NCBI GenBank assembly: GCA_034231615.1 | Contig: CM067298.1 | Coordinates: forward strand, 60,294,387 to 60,358,386 | From: Meghimatium bilineatum | Lineage: Eukaryota > Mollusca > Gastropoda > Stylommatophora > Philomycidae | DNA: 64,000 nt | Direction of reading: 5' to 3' | In this document: in pieces, positions 21,601-28,470 of the stretch | Position numbering within the stretch: the stretch's first letter is position 1 | How the letters are laid out: every line of letters starts with the position of its first letter | Notes under the pieces: generated by a model | Database searches by the model: none | Told to the model about the DNA's origin: nothing | Seen by the model: only the letters and a program-made list of their open reading frames with translations | Position numbers and translations under genes: made by a program

Positions 21601-23028
21601 AGTTCGGCAAGGTCTAAAGACATATTCTAATTGGCCAACATACCCACAGCTGTATGTGAAAGGAGAACTAATTGGTGGATTGGATATTCTAAAAGTAAGA
21701 ATTGAGATAAATCAGAGTTGTCTGTTTTGATCCCCAGGAATTGTGAGCAGTTAGAGGTCATATCCTTTTGTGCAAAATGAAGGTTTCCCCAGAACTTTTT
21801 TCATACCAAAAAAGCTCCAACTCTAGTGGTATGCAATGATTTGTGAAGAAGCCTCTAAGTTCGACGGAATAAAAACATAATTGTATTGAAGTGCTTGGGT
21901 GTCCAAATTATCAGTATTTATTCGCATGCAAGTTTGTTCATCATGAAACCCAAACTTTGTAAAACTTTCCACTTTCTGATGTCCAAAATTCATGAAATTG
22001 TCACATTATGGGGTCCAAATTTCATGAAATTTACATTCTGACGTCCAAATGACTAAGTTACAGTGTAATTAAATATAAGTGATTTCTCACATTTTGATGT
22101 TTTAGATGGTAAGCCTTTGTGCATAAACTGAATCTGTGATAGTACTGCTGTAAAATATGATAAATATATTTAAGCAAAAAACACCACTAAACAATAGCGG
22201 TTTTATGTTAAAAAAAAAACAACCCAGAATTTATGTTTTGATAAAATGATCTTTATAAAGATATGGGGCAAACAAACAAACAAAGAAGGGAATAGATATG
22301 TAGCTAGATGACTAAATATAATTTTGTAGTGAAATCTGACAGTTATCTTCCATTACAGAATTCTATGTAGTTGTCTCACTATTTTATGTTTTTCCTTCTG
22401 TATTTATCTGTCCCTACCTTGATAAATACCAAAAGGTTTCGATTCGGTGTGTTTGTTCAATGGCAAACAGTTATTTCACAAATTTTTGTTGGTGTTGCTT
22501 GTATTAATTTAAATTTTAGCATTTCTAATTAGTTATTAAAATAATATTTTTATTACTAGATGAATCTGTCATCTACTTTGCATCTGATAGATGATATCAA
22601 AGAGAGCGCACCTGTGTTCAGTGGAGAGATAAAAGATAAAAAAAGGAGATGACTAGGACATGTCCTCAAAACGTAATCACCTAATATGCCTAGACATGAA
22701 CCTGACTGGAACGCACAGAAAATAGGCAAGTTGGAAGACTGAAGATCATTAGAAGAGGAGACCAGATCAATTGGGACCTTGTGATCATAGTTGAAGAAAG
22801 ACATCACAGGACAAAAATCACTGGAGAATAACAGTTTGTTCCTATGTTCCACTGGGAGGTGAAAAGAATAAAAAGAAGAGTGTGATTTACTGCAGTTATG
22901 CTTATTTATTCATATTTATATGACATACTTTTTTCAGTATTGATTAATCATTATAATGTTATGTTAATTCCTTAATTCAACAGGAGCTGAAGGATAATGG
23001 AGAACTGGAAAGCACTTTAAGGGGATAA
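3551..23028 (+). CDS. GLRX3: Glutaredoxin-3 (PICOT), partial at 5' end, nine exons
   Basis: Joined exons 3551-3665, 8158-8232, 9847-9960, 10626-10710, 11430-11519, 15950-16094, 19810-19920, 21562-21694 and 22984-23028 give 303 codons plus a stop in continuous phase. Residues 1-101 are a thioredoxin-like domain with a monothiol WAEQC (W11, C15) and a cis-proline at APTF (P57). Residues 102-207 and 208-303 are two monothiol glutaredoxin domains, each with LLFMKGTP or VLFMKGTP, a CGFS active site (C129, C231), WPTYPQLY, and GELIGGLD for glutathione/[2Fe-2S] binding. Family knowledge: PICOT proteins bind bridging [2Fe-2S] clusters, often with BolA-like partners, and act in cytosolic and nuclear iron handling. 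Animal homologues are about 335 residues long, so roughly 30 N-terminal residues are missing here. The first visible exon starts with the last base of a split codon, so an upstream exon must exist. No frameshift or stop was seen; it looks functional. Confidence 0.96.
3890..4798. mobile_element. Palindromic mariner-family derivative with TA target duplication
   Basis: Left arm 3890-4288 and right arm 4408-4798 are inverted copies around a 119-bp loop, flanked by TA (3890-3891, 4797-4798). The end sequence is CGAGGCGTGTTCAAATGAAA. The plus strand from loop into right arm encodes the C-terminal part of a mariner transposase: LLHDNARPH, then [12 protein letters not shown], with 34 residues between the two aspartates (DD34D class). 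The left arm repeats the 3' part on the opposite strand, so the 5' half of the gene, including the first catalytic Asp, is replaced by an inverted 3' end. The two arm lengths (399 and 391) are explained by one 9-bp and one 1-bp indel, so the arms are nearly identical and young. It lies in the intron after exon 3551-3665. It cannot make an active enzyme. Confidence 0.93.
4799..5640. other. GLRX3 intron sequence, nothing clear
   Basis: Intronic sequence after the mariner derivative. No coding similarity or recognisable repeat boundary was seen. Confidence 0.4.
5650..5860 (+). pseudogene. LINE 3' tail fragment, same family as 42.8-43.2 kb
   Basis: The run from ATGCTACACAGATACAGCG through CGTCTCCAGAAAACTCTTCT and CCCTGACGCAGAAAGGTAAC parallels 43000-43170 (CTATACAGACACGATGG, CGTCTCCAGAGAACTGTTAT, CCCCTGACGTTGCACGACAT). 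These encode the basic C-terminal tail of a LINE reverse transcriptase, here with stops. It is intronic in GLRX3. Confidence 0.6.
6071..6790 (-). pseudogene. LINE RNase H and C-terminal tail, degenerate
   Basis: The minus-strand translation gives an RNase H start ([15 protein letters not shown]...), an acidic helix with [13 protein letters not shown] and, further on, the post-RNase H tail typical of jockey-like LINEs: [19 protein letters not shown] followed by [14 protein letters not shown]. Frames are broken between the two parts and the catalytic tail block is missing. It is intronic in GLRX3. Confidence 0.75.
7226..7480 (-). pseudogene. RTE-like LINE 3' end remnant
   Basis: AAACCCATAACCCGTAGGGGTGAGACATTTGATGC parallels the 3' end of the better copy at 40868-41578 (AAACCCATAACCCTTCGGGG..ACCACATTGGATGC). 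Continuing homology includes ATCCTGATGAGT and TGGAAACTCC. It encodes the C-terminal tail of the retroelement in reverse, with many stops. Confidence 0.65.
8158..8232 (+). CDS. GLRX3: GLRX3 exon encoding the cis-proline loop
   Basis: A phase-0 exon of 25 codons between TTCTTTCCTCAG and GTAAAT. It encodes [16 protein letters not shown] followed by AAPTFVFVK, which is the middle of the thioredoxin-like domain, including the conserved cis-Pro before Thr. Confidence 0.95.
8690..8765 (+). mobile_element. SINE family D 3' fragment
   Basis: GCTGCGGCTTAGTACATGAAG...CTTCATCCCCGATAACAGATTGCTATGGGATCTACTTTTA matches the 3' part of the fuller copy at 34070-34365 (CTTCTGTGGCTTAGTGCATGAAG...CATGGGGCCTACCTTTAC). 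The 5' tRNA-like head is absent, as expected for 5' truncation. Confidence 0.6.
8936..9140 (+). mobile_element. tRNA-derived SINE family C
   Basis: The head GGCTCTGTGGGGGCATGG and a good RNA polymerase III B box, GGTTCGAATTCCC (about 8981-8993), are followed by a body shared with 20935-21130 (minus) and 26390-26550: CAATTGTGCATC, TGGATGTATTTATGTTGCCTAG, AAAATCACTACAGCCAAAAATG. It is inserted in the 52-bp minisatellite; minisatellite sequence (GAACTGCACAAATCAAAGATCA and GAACTGTATAAATAAAGATC) continues on both sides. Confidence 0.75.
9300..9390 (-). pseudogene. LINE reverse transcriptase scrap (motif A region)
   Basis: The minus-strand translation reads [19 protein letters not shown] then RGSVEDLE. 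This resembles the FIDLTKAFDTVxREGLW block of LINE reverse transcriptases, with stops. It is too short for family assignment. Confidence 0.55.
9847..9960 (+). CDS. GLRX3: GLRX3 exon ending the thioredoxin-like domain and linker
   Basis: A phase-0 exon of 38 codons between CTTTAG and GTATGA. It encodes [16 protein letters not shown], the last strand and helix of the Trx fold, and then a linker rich in T and S leading to the first glutaredoxin domain. Confidence 0.95.
10626..10710 (+). CDS. GLRX3: GLRX3 exon, start of glutaredoxin domain 1
   Basis: 28 codons plus one base after the acceptor CCCAG. It encodes [20 protein letters not shown] and ends in ...PRC with the first base of the glycine codon of CGFS. 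The donor is a weak GTTTGT that begins a short tandem repeat (10711-10775). Confidence 0.94.
10711..10775 (+). repeat. 27-bp tandem repeat anchored on the splice donor
   Basis: GTTTGTATAAG at 10711, GTTTGCATAAG at 10738 and GTTTGTATAAG at 10765 are spaced exactly 27 bp apart, with TTTAAAACTATTTGAA between them. The first copy is the donor of the GLRX3 exon ending at 10710, so similar GT sequences recur 27 and 54 bp into the intron. Confidence 0.9.
11110..11410. repeat. Inverted-repeat dispersed element, copy 1
   Basis: ATCATGTTTTGACCAAAAGGTCCTTATCAAGATAGGAACAAACAAA and the downstream ACTAAATGGAACTATGTAGT...CTTCCATTCATTAT are shared in order with 22170-22540 (ATTTATGTTTTGATAAAATG, CAAACAAACAAAC, ACTAAATATAATTTTGTAGT, CTTCCATTACAGA). 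Boundaries are approximate and no coding frame is present. It lies in a GLRX3 intron. Confidence 0.55.
11430..11519 (+). CDS. GLRX3: GLRX3 exon, rest of CGFS site and middle of domain 1
   Basis: Two bases complete Gly130, then [20 protein letters not shown] and ILSDDDVRQ, then the first base of a glycine codon before GTAAGC. The F and S complete the CGFS motif whose cysteine is in the previous exon. Confidence 0.95.
12014..13113. mobile_element. piggyBac-like non-autonomous element, copy 2
   Basis: Colinear with the element at 1047-1958. Shared segments include CCTTTAG-GAG, ATAATTTTTGTACATGTAAATAAAG, TTGAGAAATGTGTGGCAACA, AATCCTCCTAAATACCTAT and AATCATAATGTGTAAAAGAATTTTA. The left target is TTAG rather than TTAA, and the right end is degenerate near AAGGCTAACTCAA. 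It is older or more mutated than copy 1, has no transposase and lies in a GLRX3 intron. Confidence 0.6.
13114..14465. other. GLRX3 intron sequence, nothing clear
   Basis: Long AT-rich intronic stretch with no exon or family match that I can support; minus-strand open frames near 13700-13960 look random. Confidence 0.4.
14466..14643 (-). mobile_element. SINE family A, full length, 10-bp target duplication
   Basis: The element 14476-14633 is flanked by TCAGGAGTAT at 14466-14475 and 14634-14643, an exact duplication. On the minus strand it starts near GAAGATGGATGTATCGGGCC and ends in a GAA-rich tail (read here as CTTTTTCTTC at the left). It contains CATTCTCTGGACTACATCCT, shared with family B. 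No A/B box pair is evident. It is intronic in GLRX3. Confidence 0.88.
14644..15949. other. GLRX3 intron sequence; possible degenerate tRNA-like repeat
   Basis: Nothing coding is supported. GGTTCGAGTCC near 15079 matches a polymerase III B box and may mark the head of a decayed SINE (about 15060-15290), but I found no second copy to confirm it. Confidence 0.35.
15950..16094 (+). CDS. GLRX3: GLRX3 exon, end of glutaredoxin domain 1 and linker
   Basis: Follows GTTGCTCAG; 47 full codons plus split codons at both ends. It encodes [20 protein letters not shown], then GGLDIVKEM and an acidic linker ending in NTR. WPTYPQ and GELIGGLD are the glutathione/Fe-S binding segments. The donor is GTACAT. 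Confidence 0.95.
16095..17195. other. GLRX3 intron sequence, nothing clear
   Basis: AT-rich intron following exon 15950-16094; no recognisable repeat or gene. Confidence 0.4.
17313..19741. mobile_element. piggyBac-like element with long inverted arms (TTAA flanks)
   Basis: Flanked by TTAA at 17313-17316 and 19738-19741. The left end CCTTAGGCACGCTGTGTGC and the inverted right end CCTTTAGCACATTGTGCTT are similar and continue as inverted arms of about 580 bp each: GGTGCATTC, GAATTGTGTCAT, then further in GTCAACAGATTTCACAGC, TCTAGATC and TTTATATGTGCAAATA recur inverted on the right. The interior carries a SINE B fragment (18405-18545) and no transposase. TTTGCACATATAAATAAAG links it to the smaller elements at 1047-1958 and 12014-13113. 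Confidence 0.78.
18405..18545 (-). mobile_element. SINE family B head fragment
   Basis: GAGTCACTTTGACTGTATAGGACAGCCAACTCCGCC...CGCCTCTTACGACATGCGTGG...TTTTTTGCTCCCCTCTC is the 5' half of family B in reverse. It is nested inside the piggyBac-like element 17313-19741 and lacks the 3' part. Confidence 0.65.
19810..19920 (+). CDS. GLRX3: GLRX3 exon, start of glutaredoxin domain 2 with intact CGFS
   Basis: Acceptor TTTCTAACAG. It encodes [20 protein letters not shown], then [16 protein letters not shown], and two bases of a glycine codon before GTTAGT. Unlike domain 1, the CGFS motif is not interrupted by an intron. Confidence 0.95.
20006..20083. repeat. Exact 39-bp tandem duplication
   Basis: TGTGCTGTTTATTGGTTAAA...TCTCATTCTTAAC occurs twice head to tail (20006-20044, 20045-20083) without a mismatch, so the duplication is recent. 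It is intronic in GLRX3. Confidence 0.95.
20084..20934. other. GLRX3 intron sequence, nothing firm
   Basis: Pyrimidine-rich stretches on the plus strand could be a decayed minus-strand LINE, but no motif is good enough to call. Confidence 0.3.
20935..21130 (-). mobile_element. tRNA-derived SINE family C, reverse copy
   Basis: Read on the minus strand it has GCTCTGTGGCGGAGTG (A-box-like), GGGATCGATTTCC (B-box-like), CAATTATGCATC, and the body TGAATGTATTTATATTGCCTAG..AAAATCACTACAGCCAAAAATGC, colinear with the copy at 8936-9140. It is intronic in GLRX3. Confidence 0.75.
21562..21694 (+). CDS. GLRX3: GLRX3 exon, core of glutaredoxin domain 2
   Basis: Acceptor ATGATCCAG and donor GTAAGA. One base completes the glycine; 44 codons follow, encoding [39 protein letters not shown] and ILK. 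This is the canonical second PICOT glutaredoxin domain. Confidence 0.96.
22170..22540. repeat. Inverted-repeat dispersed element, copy 2
   Basis: Shares order and sequence with 11110-11410. TTTTGATAAAATGATCTTTATAAAGATATGGGGCAAACAAACAA on the left is partly complementary to CTGTCCCTACCTTGATAAATACCAAAAGG on the right, giving a foldback of about 200 bp. No coding potential; it lies in the last GLRX3 intron. Confidence 0.5.
22556..22870 (+). pseudogene. LINE C-terminal tail remnant
   Basis: Plus-strand translation with frame changes gives [32 protein letters not shown], matching the common LINE tail pattern (RRW.GHVLRM...R....W.P.GKR..GRP..TWRR). It lies in the last GLRX3 intron. Confidence 0.6.
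22984..23028 (+). CDS. GLRX3: GLRX3 terminal exon with stop
   Basis: Acceptor CCTTAATTCAACAG. It encodes [14 protein letters not shown] and then TAA (23026-23028). It matches the typical short C-terminal tail of the family in length and chemistry. Confidence 0.95.
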   Translation, partial: ELKDNGELESTLRG

Positions 23029-23069
23029 CTTACAAGGAGGAGAACACAACTTTATTTTCTGAATATACA

Positions 23070-23075
23070 AATAAA
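23070..23075 (+). terminator. Candidate polyadenylation signal of GLRX3
   Basis: AATAAA occurs 42 bp after the GLRX3 stop codon in AT-rich sequence. The short distance and lack of a competing gene make it the likely first poly(A) signal, although longer 3' UTRs are possible. Confidence 0.6.
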
Positions 23076-23164
23076 ATGTTTAAATAAGTAAGCACATGAT
23101 AGTTGTTTAAATAGTGAATTGATCTAAAAGCTTTTGTTATATTTTAGAGTCCTTCTCAAGTTCA

Positions 23165-23480
23165 TCAACTTCTTCTTATGCATTTGTTCTCAAACTACTG
23201 CAGATCAGCAGGATGTAGCCTGGAGAAGGGATATGTTGTGTTTACAGTTTGCAGATTAGTTACAATATCTGCATCTTTTGGCCTGACACATCAAATAGTT
23301 ACAATATCTGCATCTTTTGGCCTGACACATCAAACTTCATCATGTCTTCTGTGTCACTTTGACCATCATGGGACTGGGCAGCCTACTCTACCCCAAAGTC
23401 ACATTAGTATAGTCTCTTATGATATGCTTGGCAGGTAACAGTACCACTATTATGTGCTCCTCTTTTGGCCCAGGTAGCAC
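23165..23480 (-). mobile_element. SINE family B, long copy with internal 39-bp duplication
   Basis: Reverse-oriented: TTCTTCTTATGCATTTGTTCTCAAACT (GAA tail), CAGCAGGATGTAGCCTGGAGAAGG, two exact tandem copies of a 39-bp unit (23257-23295 and 23296-23334, containing TTTTGGCCTGACACATCAAA), then GTGTCACTTTGACCATCATGGGA and TATTATGTGCTCCTCTTTTGG. It is the most complete copy of family B in the window, just downstream of GLRX3. Confidence 0.75.
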
Positions 23481-23569
23481 ATAGGTGAGCTCTACATTAG
23501 AAATTTGAAGGAATATTTGAGATAGTGATTGGAGTGCATTAGAGCAATCTTATTAGCCTATTTCTTAGT

Positions 23570-23800
23570 ACTGAGCAATCACCAGTGGCATGAGGCCTTA
23601 AAGAGAGACACTAGTGCATGCTTGTACATAGTGGGAGGAGGGTGTTCAAAACCCTTCCCCAAATTGCCCTAGCAAATCAGAACATGGCTTTTAGCACTGG
23701 GGATTCAGCTAAGAGATGGATAAAACCCCTTCCTTAACATAAAGGTGGCCATCAGAAAATGGGAATCTCATGAAAGAAACGGTTTTTATGTAAAACTGCC
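23570..23800. repeat. Dispersed repeat shared with 45090-45240
   Basis: AGAACATGGCTTTTAGCACTGGGGATTCAGC...AAAACCCCTTCCTTAACA...GAAACGGTTTTTATGTAAAA parallels AGAACATGACTTTTGGTGCTAGGAATACAAC...AAAACCCTTCCCTTAACA at 45130-45190. Class unknown, possibly a SINE head. Confidence 0.5.
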
Positions 23801-24373
23801 TTTTTAGTGAAAATGTATTTATGGCTGTGCACTGGTGGATAGGGCATACATGAAGAGGACCAGCTTAATATAGTATGGTATAATAAAGAGAGATTACAGC
23901 CCTTGATCGCTCAGCTTGCACACCCTGATCACTGCTGGTATCACTAAATTTGAAAAAGAAAGAACGTTGCGGGCAATTTACAAGTGACGGAAGCGGAAGG
24001 ACAAATCTGAAAACTCTCCTTCCCTGAACCCTCTGCATGCATTGCAACAGAACTTTCATGGCATGAATTTGACTCATTGGGCATCTACAAACTCAATAAA
24101 CTAAATTAGACGATCACAAATGTTATGTTTTTTCTACTTGTTCATCACATTTATTGTTTTTCATGCCATGCTTATCTTTGCTTGTGATAAGGAACATCAT
24201 CATAATAAAAAGGGCCTTGTCCTTGGATACTCAATAAGAAAGAAGAGGTTGACAATAAAAAAACACATAGAGAGAGATGGAAACAGATATTAGGAAGACT
24301 AGAAGCATGGAAAGGATTCCTCAAAAGACAGAAAATGAATGGCATGCGGATTTTAAAAACATGTGCTTCAGAA

Positions 24374-24629
24374 CAATGATTTTCAATTGGGTCATATAGT
24401 GCCTTCTAGTGAGCCATAACATTTTTCTGGGAACAACAAAGAAAAAAAAAAGAAAGAAAAAAAATAGGATCACAAACCCATATTTGGAGGGGGGAGCCCT
24501 ACAGAAGGGTTTCTAGTTAAGAACATGTATAATAAGAAAGCTGTTTTTTAACGCCCCAGAGGACCATGGGATAAAATGTAAATTTGTCCTGAAAAGGGGC
24601 ATGGTTGAAATAAAGTTTGAGAACCACTG
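24374..24629. mobile_element. hAT-like MITE
   Basis: Ends CAATGATTTTCAATTGG and, inverted on the right, CAGTGGTTCTCAAACTTT form hAT-type terminal inverted repeats. Flanking octamers CTTCAGAA (24366-24373) and CTCTAGAA (24630-24637) agree at 6 of 8 positions, consistent with an aged 8-bp target duplication. The interior is low complexity without an open frame. Confidence 0.7.
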
Positions 24630-24639
24630 CTCTAGAATA

Positions 24640-25195
24640 GTTTTTGAAAGTGATTATTTATGAAAATAGATAGACAAATCTGTTCATGGATGTCATATTG
24701 ATTTACCTTAAGAGTTCATTTAGCGCAATAAGATATTTCTACTCCAGAATTGTTATTTTAAATAGCAACTTATGTCTAGCGTTAAGCTGAGTATGTTGTA
24801 ACAATGCCATGAAATAAAATAAATTTCAATTTAGTTAATGAATTTCCAAATTACATTTTACTTAATTCTAGAGGAATGTATTTTGTATGAAAGAAAATTG
24901 TGGACAATCAGCAGAATAGTGAGAAATTATGTAGAAACAGTTGTCCGTGTATTGATGAAGTCGCCCAAAAGTGGAAGAAATGAATAGGAACACTGTGACC
25001 TATTATTGTTATGCATGTTGTAAGAAATGATGAAGACTTCACATCCACTGGAAGCGACCACAAAAGCATACTATTACAAGCATACACTCAATTGATCAAA
25101 ATGTAAAGGGTGTTACGAAACCATGTTTCGTAAATTTTCATATCATCCATCCATTGTATTTGGATCAGTTGCATGATTACGCAGACATATGTCTC
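24640..25195. other. Intergenic, nothing recognised
   Basis: AT-rich sequence with no supportable feature. Confidence 0.4.
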
Positions 25196-25199
25196 TTGT

Positions 25200-25400
25200 A
25201 GTCATTTCCAGTCAATAGGCAGGTCTGTGGAGATTGACTGTCCTATCCCATAGATTAAAGTGACCCAAAGCTATGCTAAAGTGCAGATATGTAAGCCATA
25301 AAAGGTGTAAAATATTGCAGACAGGAAGCAAACCATAATAAAACACATTCTGTTCTCTAGACTACATTTTGCTAATCAATGGAAGTTTGAGAATAAATGT
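25200..25400 (+). mobile_element. SINE family B copy, plus orientation
   Basis: GATTGACTGTCCTATCCCATAG, AAAGTGACCCAAAGC, then ACACATTCTGTTCTCTAGAC and TGGAAGTTTGAGAATAAATG with an AAAG-rich tail: colinear family B in sense orientation, ending next to a LINE tail. Confidence 0.7.
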
Positions 25401-25499
25401 AGAAAAAGAAAATCATAGAAGCAGCAGAGATGTTGTTCTATATAACAGAGATCCCTACGCCCTGTCAGTAGAAGGTTTCTTCAATAGGCATTGCACTAA

Positions 25500-25950
25500 G
25501 CCAAAAGTTGAAGTCTCCTGGATATGAAAGAAAGCTCAGAGAAACCACCTCACTGCACATAAGAAGTAAGAGCAAGTTGCTCACAATTTCTGGGGATAGC
25601 AGACAAACACAGAATAGATCTTGGAACATTAAAGACAAAGAGTCTAATGAAGATATTTCGTAAGAAGAAACTCAAAGAGGCACTGGTTATTTGCAACTGA
25701 AAGACACAGTCCATATTCTTTGGACATGTCATGAGAAGATAAAATGTAGAGTATATGATGGCAGCAGAAAAGTTGGAAGATGAGAGGGGCAGTTGAAGGT
25801 CAAGAAAGAATGTGCATGACAGCTAGGCATTGTGTGATTAGAGAACATTGGTATTGAAATAATTGGAAGTACACGAGACAGAAAGCTGTAGACAGATACC
25901 CAACACCACTCTGCATGGACTATAAAAAGATTTTCTGTATGTTTCATATT
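25500..25950 (+). pseudogene. LINE C-terminal tail remnant (family I)
   Basis: The translation in shifting frames resembles HILWTCHEKIKCRVYDGSRK.GR.EGQL, and the order of segments matches the minus-strand element at 44520-44990 (GHIMRRGGI..GKIEGKRSRERPREKILDSL). Stops and frameshifts are frequent. Confidence 0.5.
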
Positions 25951-26389
25951 GCACACTGGTTTTGTACATTACACATCCTTACACATGTACTGCAATCACC
26001 ACATCCTACTTGAACAAACTACTTCAGTCACATTTATTGCTTTGTCATTCAACAAGTGGTCACCTAGAAGTTAAGTGTCACACTATTCCTTTTCCTATGC
26101 TCCCATTACTTCTGGTCTCGAAGCAAGTCAGGCAGATTTCTCATGAACTCGAATATGTTCAAGACAAATAAATAATAGAAAACTCCAGTTAATTATTGAA
26201 AAAAATTCGAAAGTAGCCGATGAGATTCAATCCCAGTTCATTCAACTAACACCAATATGTCTTGTAACATGAGTCAACACCTTTGCCAAGTTGTCAGTCC
26301 TACAATCTTCCCTAAAAAGAAGTCATTTTGAGCATGTCGTTTGAATTCATATTCTCTTGTTACTATGAAATGGTCCAGCTATTTTGCAT

Positions 26390-26550
26390 AGATTGTCTCA
26401 GGCAAACAGGTGCCTGGTTTGATCCCTGCTGTAGGCAATTATGCATTTGTACTATGTTCTAAAAGCAGTGTTAACTTACTGAACATACGCATATTGTCAA
26501 AAATTAACCACAGCAAAAAAAAAAATGCTGTGGTGATCGCTATCTCATAA
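26390..26550 (+). mobile_element. tRNA-derived SINE family C copy
   Basis: CTCAGGCAAACAGGTGCCTGGTTTGATCCCTGC carries a B-box-like GGTTTGATCCC, followed by GGCAATTATGCATTTGTA and CACAGCAAAAA as in the other family C copies. The body is more diverged. Confidence 0.55.
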
Positions 26551-27110
26551 AAAGCATATGGTAGCAAGTATGAAATGATGCCCATTTTCTTCTGGATAAA
26601 ATTTTGAAAAAGTGGCCCAGTTATTTTGAACACATACAACTTTGGTGGTTATCACAAACACTATTCTAGGTCAACTGCAGCATCTGTAGAACTCTAGCTC
26701 TTAATATCCTACATGGCATGGATACATCAGTGCAGGTACTAAAGATTTTGAAGAGAATGGAATACTGCTTACAATTTAATAAGGACAGAGATGTAAGATT
26801 CAACCTCATAATGTTGGCCTTTTCATCTTTAAAGACAATCAGAAAGTGCACCAGTATACAATTTCCAATGAACTATAAGGATCACAAATTGATTAAATTG
26901 TTGAGACATAGTCCCTACGTTTCACACATGATCTGGGAGGTTTTGTGGAGAAAGAACATATTACCCATCTGCATTAACCCCTGTCTCAGTTCTGTTGATT
27001 AGAGTAAGTCAATGCCAATAAGCTTTGAAACAAGCAGACATGCAGGAGATTCTTGAAGATTGTTTAATACATCTTTGACTGCCTTAATGCCTCCCATCTG
27101 AAGTTTCTGT
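26551..27110. other. Intergenic, nothing firm
   Basis: No confident feature. A plus-strand open frame at 26718-27002 has no recognisable motif. Confidence 0.35.
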
Positions 27111-27114
27111 AGTG

Positions 27115-27215
27115 GTTTACTACCGTAGCCTGAGACACTCCCATGCTAACCGCTAGGTATTGGGATTTTTCTGTAGGGGACGACTATCTAAGCCTAAGAC
27201 ACTCCCATGCTAACC
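27115..27215. repeat. Imperfect tandem duplication
   Basis: The core CTGAGACACTCCCATGCTAACC (27130-27151) recurs as CTAAGACACTCCCATGCTAACC (27195-27216), giving an approximately 65-bp period of about 1.5 copies. Confidence 0.75.
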
Positions 27216-27239
27216 TGTGCTGCACATACATGTTGTTCA

Positions 27240-27650
27240 TCCATCACAAGTGATGATGACCATTTGTTACATCCACTTTTGAAAATTCAATTTTAGTTAT
27301 GTCCTTGATTATGAGTTTATAGATGGATAATGAGTCCTATTCGAGCTGTAAATTTCCTTGGACAGTTTGGACATGGAATGACGACTGTAGACGGATCTTG
27401 ATCTATCCGTGATTTTCTAGCTGCTCTCCGCTGTTGAGCTGCTGCTTTTCTTTTCACAAGATGATGCGCTCTTTTTTATTCTAGAACGCCATGTAGATCT
27501 ATTGTGTGCAAGTTCTTCCCATGTATCGTGGTCTATTTCAAAGGCTTTCAGAAAAGGCTTTTTTTGTACTGCAACAGGGGATAAGTAAGACAAACGTAAG
27601 AAATAGAGACTAAAAAATATATATAAATACAAATAATGATTTTTTTTTTT
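27240..27650 (-). pseudogene. LINE 3' end with cysteine-motif tail
   Basis: The minus strand encodes KPFLKAFEIDHDTWEELAHN, RSTWRSRIKK and, after a frameshift, KAAAQQRRAARKSRIDQ and VVIPCPNCPRKFTARIGLI. This is a LINE C-terminal tail ending in a CPNC..F.ARIGLI zinc-finger-like motif. A second copy in opposite orientation lies at 37655-37925. Confidence 0.75.
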
Positions 27651-27999
27651 AAATGACAGGTTGTCAGCCTATCCCTCAACTTTCGTTACTCGCCTACTAC
27701 AAAATGCCTGGAATGAAGACAGTGGCTATACTCTTTGCACCCTGAACTAGAAGTCCAGGCCTTGATTGTCACATGGGTGAACTAGGTCAACCTCAATGAA
27801 ACAATAACAACCCCAGCTTTCATTAGGAATACTGAAGTTTATAAATGAGAACTTATTTTTAAGAAAGGGTTATATACAGACTCTTTCTATATTGAAAGAC
27901 AAGACACCTTGAAGATTTTACTTGAAGGTAGAGTTGAGGGGAGACGAGCAAGAGGTAGTTATAACTACTACTTTTTATATCTTTCCTCTACTTTTTATA

Positions 28000-28470
28000 A
28001 CATAATGACTACATCAGTGTGCAATCATCAAGTATGCCCCAACCAGCGATTGCCACAAATCTTAGAACAGATGCAACAACAGGGATGGACAACTGGCTCA
28101 AAAAGAAGAGTATTATATGCAGACATACCCAAAAAAATCTGCAAGACATCAGAAATAGTCCACACAACAAAGACAGAATCACAATATTAGATCTGCAAAT
28201 GACTCATGTACAACTTAACAAACACCTACAAAGAATTACTGCAGATCATCCACCAAATTGCAACAGTCAAGAGGAGGGGGAAAACACCTTATTGAATATC
28301 CTGCACTACAAGATTTGCAGAAACAACTATTACAACCACACCTCTGTCGTCTATCACACCCTTTATACAGACACAACACAGCTGAAGAAGACATGTACCT
28401 ACCACCCCCATGGCATAGGAAAGAAAGAGTTACAGCCTCGCAATCCTGGGAATCAGATAGTAAATAAATA
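28000..28470 (+). pseudogene. LINE post-RNase H tail remnant
   Basis: The plus-strand frame contains NKDRITILDLQMTHVQLNKH then LQRITADHPPNC, corresponding to the R..IFRLRTGH..LN.HL.RI....C tail of jockey-like LINEs (compare 31640-31700). It is followed by degraded sequence. Confidence 0.6.

Noticed and set aside
22556-22852. 98-codon minus-strand frame as a gene overlapping the last GLRX3 intron
   Set aside because: It is the shadow of a plus-strand LINE tail remnant.
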